The position numbers and the translations under genes were made by a program. DNA of 8,626 bases, taken from positions 290 to 8,915 of the forward strand of contig FR878306.1 of the NCBI GenBank assembly GCA_000434335.1, written 5' to 3'. This DNA comes from Clostridium sp. CAG:492 (GTDB taxonomy: Bacteria > Bacillota > Clostridia > TANB77 > CAG-508). Positions 5,055 through 8,626 of this stretch are shown here, piece after piece. Positions within the stretch are counted from its first letter, which is position 1. Each line of letters begins with the position of its first letter. The notes below the pieces were generated by a model. The model saw only the letters and a program-made list of their open reading frames with translations, was not told the origin of the DNA and did no database searches.

Positions 5055-6542
5055 TTAATTTTGTATTTTTTGTCTTACCATTTCTGTACTTGTTGTTATT
5101 ACATCAAATTTATATCCATTTGCTAGGCCGTAGTCTATTATTTCTGGTAGTGCTTCTAGTGTTTTATTATTTCCACTAAAATCGTGCATTAGCACTATAT
5201 TATCTCTTCCTGGTTTTAGACCTTTTGTTACATTAGCATATACTGCTTCTTTTGTTTTTACATCTCCCGAGTCACCAGACATTACATTCCAATCATAATA
5301 TTTAAAGCCTTCGCTTAATACTTTTTCGGTAATTTTTGTCATAATTCCTGAACAATATTTTCTGCTTACTGTATTCGAACTTCCACCTGGGAATCTTAAA
5401 ATCATTGTTTTTATTCCTGTTGTTTTATATATTTTTTCCTGTAATGTTTTTATATTATTATAGCAAACATCTACTGATGCATATATTTTTGAATAATCAT
5501 GTGAATATCCGTGTATTCCTATTGAATGACCTTCTTCAGCTTCTCTTTTTACTAGATGTTCTGTTGATTCATTATAGTTTATAACAAAAAATGTTGCATG
5601 AACACCTTTTTCTTTTAAAACATCTAATATTTTTGGAGTAATTGTTGTGCTTGGTCCATCATCAAATGTTAAGTAAATTATTCCTGTTGTTGCTTTTTCA
5701 CTTACAATTACTTTTCTTTCCTCTGTTGCTGTATTTCCATTTGAATCTGTTACTGTATATTTTACAATATATGTTCCATTTTTTGATGTGTCAACATCTC
5801 CAGAAATTTTAATGTCTTTTGATACATCTCCATCTTTATTATCTGTTGCTGTTGCTCCTTGCTCTGTGTATTTATTTCCAGTTATTATACTAACAACTGA
5901 TGCACCTTTTAATTTTATTACTGGAGCTGTTGTATCTATAATTTTAACGTATCTAACTGTTTCTGCTTTATTTCCTGATGAATCTGTAACTGTGTAGTGC
6001 TCTTCAAAATTATTACTATCTTTTTCAACCTTATTTACAATTACTTTTTCAGTAACATCTCCATCTTTATTATCAATTGCCGTAAATCCTGGCTCTTCAA
6101 ATGTTTTGCCATATTGTAAGCTATATTCTGTATCACCTTTTAATTGAATTTCTGGTGCTTTTGTATCTATAACTTTTACAGTTCTTGTATAATTTTTATA
6201 TTTATTAAAATATGGAACTTTATATGTTATTGTATAATCACCAATTTGTGTTAAATTTACATTGTTTTCAACTATTACTTTATCACTTATGTTTTTAAAC
6301 TGTGTATATACTTTAATTCCTTTATCTTCATATGTTTCACCATATTCTACAGTTTCAACTTTTTCTCCTTGATATTTTATAATAGGAACTTTACAAAAAT
6401 ATAATACAGCAATTGCTAGTAATATAATTGCTAATAATACTATTAAGAAAATATGACCTTTTTTCACTTTTTTTTCGTTAACGTGTTTTATCAATCTATT
6501 TTCACTGTTAAACATTCCTTCATTATCATTTGATTCGTACAT
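5055..6542 (-). CDS. Membrane-anchored polysaccharide deacetylase with three Ig-like domains
   Basis: This 495-residue protein probably removes acetyl groups from a cell-wall polymer such as peptidoglycan. It has a cytoplasmic basic head, one membrane segment (about 31-50), three extracellular bacterial Ig-like (DUF5011-type) domains at roughly 56-125, 129-203 and 206-281, and a NodB deacetylase domain from about 288. NodB motifs are complete: TFDDGPS (292-298; catalytic D294, metal ligand D295), HGYSH (344-348), RFPGG (383-387), D417-W418, and LMHD (451-454). Ig domains 2 and 3 share DNKDGDV and YTVTDS(S/N)GN; the first is more diverged. Cys360 and Cys397 could form a disulfide. The start is ATG 6542, six bases after AGGAGG (6549-6554); an in-frame GTG at 6560 would translate the ribosome binding site itself. 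It appears monocistronic, ending at the 5005-5038 hairpin. The substrate (N-acetylglucosamine, N-acetylmuramic acid or another sugar) cannot be told from sequence. Confidence 0.93.
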   Translation of the reverse strand: MYESNDNEGMFNSENRLIKHVNEKKVKKGHIFLIVLLAIILLAIAVLYFCKVPIIKYQGEKVETVEYGETYEDKGIKVYTQFKNISDKVIVENNVNLTQIGDYTITYKVPYFNKYKNYTRTVKVIDTKAPEIQLKGDTEYSLQYGKTFEEPGFTAIDNKDGDVTEKVIVNKVEKDSNNFEEHYTVTDSSGNKAETVRYVKIIDTTAPVIKLKGASVVSIITGNKYTEQGATATDNKDGDVSKDIKISGDVDTSKNGTYIVKYTVTDSNGNTATEERKVIVSEKATTGIIYLTFDDGPSTTITPKILDVLKEKGVHATFFVINYNESTEHLVKREAEEGHSIGIHGYSHDYSKIYASVDVCYNNIKTLQEKIYKTTGIKTMILRFPGGSSNTVSRKYCSGIMTKITEKVLSEGFKYYDWNVMSGDSGDVKTKEAVYANVTKGLKPGRDNIVLMHDFSGNNKTLEALPEIIDYGLANGYKFDVITTSTEMVRQKIQN

Positions 6543-6565
6543 TTTTCCCCTCCTAAACACAGACT

Positions 6566-6594
6566 ATTTTACAACTTTTTTTTACAATATACAA
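6566..6594 (-). promoter_or_regulatory. Possible promoter of the deacetylase gene
   Basis: On the minus strand, TTGTAT (6594-6589), a 17-base spacer and TAAAAT (6571-6566) form a candidate promoter with a good -10 but only a three-of-six -35. Transcription would start near 6559, just ahead of the ribosome binding site (6547-6554), giving a very short leader. The pentamer TTGTA occurs three times within 30 bases here. Confidence 0.35.
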
Positions 6595-6681
6595 CATTTT
6601 TTTAATTTTTTTATGATATTTTTTTATAGATTTTAATTACTAAATTGAAGTTACTTTTTCTAATTAGAATTTACTTCTTAG

Positions 6682-6710
6682 TTGACCATATATTTTTTAT
6701 TTATTATCAT
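6682..6710 (+). promoter_or_regulatory. Candidate plus-strand promoter between deacetylase and ftsH genes
   Basis: TTGACC (6682-6687), a 17-base spacer and TATCAT (6705-6710) each match consensus at five of six positions. No plus-strand gene follows. The hairpin at 6741-6784 lies about 25 bases past the predicted start near 6717, so a transcript of about 65-70 nt, or an RNA antisense to the end of ftsH, would result. This is based on sequence match only. Confidence 0.3.
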
Positions 6711-6740
6711 AATTCACAGTAAAATATGGTAATTTCAAAT

Positions 6741-6784
6741 AAAAAAATCATTGAAAATACATTAGTACATTCAATGATTTTTTT
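6741..6784. terminator. Intrinsic terminator after ftsH; copy 2 of a repeated element
   Basis: Seven A plus TCATTGAA (6741-6755) pair with TTCAATGA plus seven T (6770-6784), a perfect 15-bp stem with a 14-base loop that contains a small TAC/GTA stem. It lies 17 bases past the ftsH stop and would end ftsH transcripts. The plus-strand sequence (6743-6782) matches copy 1 read on the minus strand at 38 of 40 positions, so the two copies are inverted with respect to each other although both neighbouring genes face the same way. Confidence 0.8.
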
Positions 6785-6801
6785 GATTTTCTAGTTTAAT
6801 A

Positions 6802-8604
6802 TTATTCCTCTTCAAAAAAAGCTTCAAACTCTTCTGCTGAAATTATTTCTTGTCTCATTAAGGTCGTTGCAACTTGCTCTAGTTTGTCCATATGCTCTGA
6901 TAATATTTTTTGTGCTTGATAATATGCAGTGTCTATTAGTTGTTTTATTTCAGCACCTATTGAATCTTCAAATCTGTCTCCTAGTAACTCCATTTGATAT
7001 GGATCTTTTTCTGTATTTATTGATATTGGACCTACTATGTCGCTCATTCCATATATTGTTACCATGTCTGTTGCTATTTTTGTTGCTACTTCTATATCAT
7101 TACTTGCTCCTGTTGATATGTCATCTAGTGCTAATTTTTCTGCTGCTCTTCCTCCTAGTAGTGATATTAGTTTTTCTTGCATTTCCTGTTTTGATACATA
7201 GAATTTATCTTCATTTGTTTTATACATTGTGTATCCACCTGCAACGCCTCTTGGTATTATTGACACTTCTTTTATTTCTTTTTGTGTTTCTAAATATCTG
7301 CTAACTATTGCATGTCCTGCTTCATGGAATGCTGTTAATTTTTTATCTTTTTCTGATATCACTCTGCTGTGTTTTTCAAGTCCTACAGTAACCTTTTTTA
7401 CTGCATCTTCGATATCTTTGTTTGTTATTGCTTTGTGTCTTTTTATTGTTGCTATTATTGCTGCTTCGTTTAATATGTTTGCTAGCTCTGCTCCTGTAAA
7501 TCCTGCTGTGTCTTCTGCAATACTTCTTAAATTTACTGATTCGTCTATTTTTTTGTCTTTAGCATGTATATTTAAAATTGCTTCACGTCCATTTAAGTCT
7601 GGTAATCCAATTGTTATTTGTCTATCAAATCTTCCTGGTCTTAATAATGCTTTATCTAACATTTCTGGTCTGTTTGTCGCTGCTAATACTATTATTGCTT
7701 CTTCTGTGTCAAATCCATCCATTTCAACCAATAATTGGTTTAATGTTTGGTTATTTTCACTTTCAGACCCACTTGATGTTGTTCTTCTTGAACCTATCGC
7801 ATCTATTTCATCTATGAATACTATACAAGGAGCTATTTTTCTTGCTTTTTCGAATAATTTTCTTACTCTTGATGCACCAAGTCCTGCGAACATTTCTATA
7901 AATTCTGATCCACTCATAGAAATAAATGGTACATCTGCTTCACCAGCTATTGCTTTTGCTATTAATGTTTTACCTGTACCTGGATTTCCACATAATAGAA
8001 CACCTCTTGGTATTTTTGCTCCCATTTCTTGGAATTTTTTTGGTTTTTTTAAGAAGTCAACAATTTCAATCATTTCTTGTTTTTCTTCATCTAGTCCTGC
8101 AATATCTTTGAATGTTGTTTTTGTTTTTTGAGTTGTAGCATCATATACTTTTCCTTTATCTCCTAAACCTTGCATTTGCATTATCATTACTAATAAAACT
8201 ATAAGCATTATTGTTGGAAGGAATGAAAGTAATTTTTCTCCTACTACAGCTAATACATTTTCTTCTTTTTGATTTAAATTTATTGTTTTACCTTCTTTTA
8301 CTTGATCTTGAACAAATTCTATAAAAGCTTCGCTTTCTGGAACTTTTACTTCTTTTTCTTCATCTTGATCTTTTAGTTTTACTTTTACTGTAGTACTTTT
8401 TTCTTTCATTTCAATTTTTTCTACAGAATCTTCTTTTATTTTAGTAATTAAATCTGTATATGCTAGTGTTTTTTCTTCTTTTTCTTTACTATAGTTTGTA
8501 TATTGAAATATTCCAAAAGCAAGTCCAGCTATAGCTAAAATAACTATAATTACAGTAATTAGATATTTCTTTTTATTACTTTTTTTATTTTCTTTTGAAT
8601 CCAT
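6802..8604 (-). CDS. ftsH: ATP-dependent zinc metalloprotease FtsH (divergent)
   Basis: This 600-residue membrane-bound AAA+ protease would act as a hexamer, extracting and degrading membrane and short-lived cytoplasmic proteins. Two membrane segments (about 13-33 and 124-144) enclose an external domain. The AAA module has Walker A GNPGTGKT (206-213), pore loop MFAG (238-241), Walker B IVFIDE (261-266), and the second region of homology with R325 and R328 in LRPGRFDR. The protease has HEAGH (427-431) with E428 as catalyst, and D503 in STGASND as the likely third zinc ligand. All catalytic residues are present. Oddities: the usual GPPGTGKT is GNPGTGKT, the pore FVG is FAG, and the stretch usually rich in Gly/His/Asp/Glu/Arg before QTLNQ is Ser/Asn-rich (275-286). 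It ends soon after the protease domain, so it is shorter than the 630-650 residues usual. The start ATG 8604 has GAAGGGAG (8612-8619) seven bases upstream. Its promoter is outside the window. Confidence 0.96.
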   Translation of the reverse strand: MDSKENKKSNKKKYLITVIIVILAIAGLAFGIFQYTNYSKEKEEKTLAYTDLITKIKEDSVEKIEMKEKSTTVKVKLKDQDEEKEVKVPESEAFIEFVQDQVKEGKTINLNQKEENVLAVVGEKLLSFLPTIMLIVLLVMIMQMQGLGDKGKVYDATTQKTKTTFKDIAGLDEEKQEMIEIVDFLKKPKKFQEMGAKIPRGVLLCGNPGTGKTLIAKAIAGEADVPFISMSGSEFIEMFAGLGASRVRKLFEKARKIAPCIVFIDEIDAIGSRRTTSSGSESENNQTLNQLLVEMDGFDTEEAIIVLAATNRPEMLDKALLRPGRFDRQITIGLPDLNGREAILNIHAKDKKIDESVNLRSIAEDTAGFTGAELANILNEAAIIATIKRHKAITNKDIEDAVKKVTVGLEKHSRVISEKDKKLTAFHEAGHAIVSRYLETQKEIKEVSIIPRGVAGGYTMYKTNEDKFYVSKQEMQEKLISLLGGRAAEKLALDDISTGASNDIEVATKIATDMVTIYGMSDIVGPISINTEKDPYQMELLGDRFEDSIGAEIKQLIDTAYYQAQKILSEHMDKLEQVATTLMRQEIISAEEFEAFFEEE

Positions 8605-8626
8605 TATTAAACTCCCTTCGTGTATT

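Noticed and set aside
6543..6560. GTG start at 6560 for the deacetylase
   Set aside because: The six extra codons translate the AGGAGGGG ribosome binding site of the ATG at 6542.
7229..8131. 300-codon plus-strand open frame opposite ftsH
   Set aside because: It starts at GTG with no Shine-Dalgarno, has an unconvincing Ser/Ile/Phe-rich product, and lies wholly opposite an ftsH reading frame with every family motif.

Overview
The window is a low-GC (roughly 25-30%) stretch of bacterial chromosome. It has strong AAGGAGG-type ribosome binding sites, TTGACA/TATAAT-type promoters with 17-base spacers, and intrinsic terminators. A Mn-dependent (DHH) pyrophosphatase, a YetF-like DUF421 membrane protein, Dtd, FtsH and an Ig-repeat polysaccharide deacetylase fit an AT-rich Firmicute, probably a clostridial lineage. 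The sequence alone does not fix the genus.

Layout. Positions 1-97 hold the first 32 codons of an unidentified minus-strand gene with a near-consensus promoter. Two plus-strand genes follow: a DUF421 membrane protein (298-987) and ppaC (1205-2131), the latter with its own promoter and a strong terminator. From there to the right end everything is on the minus strand. Read in transcription order from the right end, it runs: ftsH (8604-6802), a membrane-anchored polysaccharide deacetylase with three Ig-like domains (6542-5055), a zinc-ribbon single-pass membrane protein of unknown function (4895-4152), then dtd and cca (3984-3532 and 3447-2188). ppaC and cca converge on one terminator hairpin. 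Hairpins follow ftsH, the deacetylase gene and the zinc-ribbon gene, so these look like single-gene units; dtd and cca look like a two-gene unit.

Functional themes. dtd and cca both maintain tRNA (removal of mischarged D-amino acids, repair of the 3' CCA end). ppaC removes pyrophosphate. ftsH and the deacetylase serve membrane-protein quality control and cell-wall modification. No gap between genes exceeds 300 bases. No rRNA, tRNA, CRISPR array, insertion sequence or defence cassette was recognised.

The window is mostly housekeeping, and no complete new system is evident. The points most worth a second look are: (a) the DUF421 start, where a perfect 8-bp hairpin lies exactly between the Shine-Dalgarno and the ATG; (b) a 40-nt palindromic element present twice, 38/40 identical in opposite orientations; (c) an FtsH with changes in its Walker A and pore motifs; and (d) the uncharacterised zinc-ribbon membrane protein.
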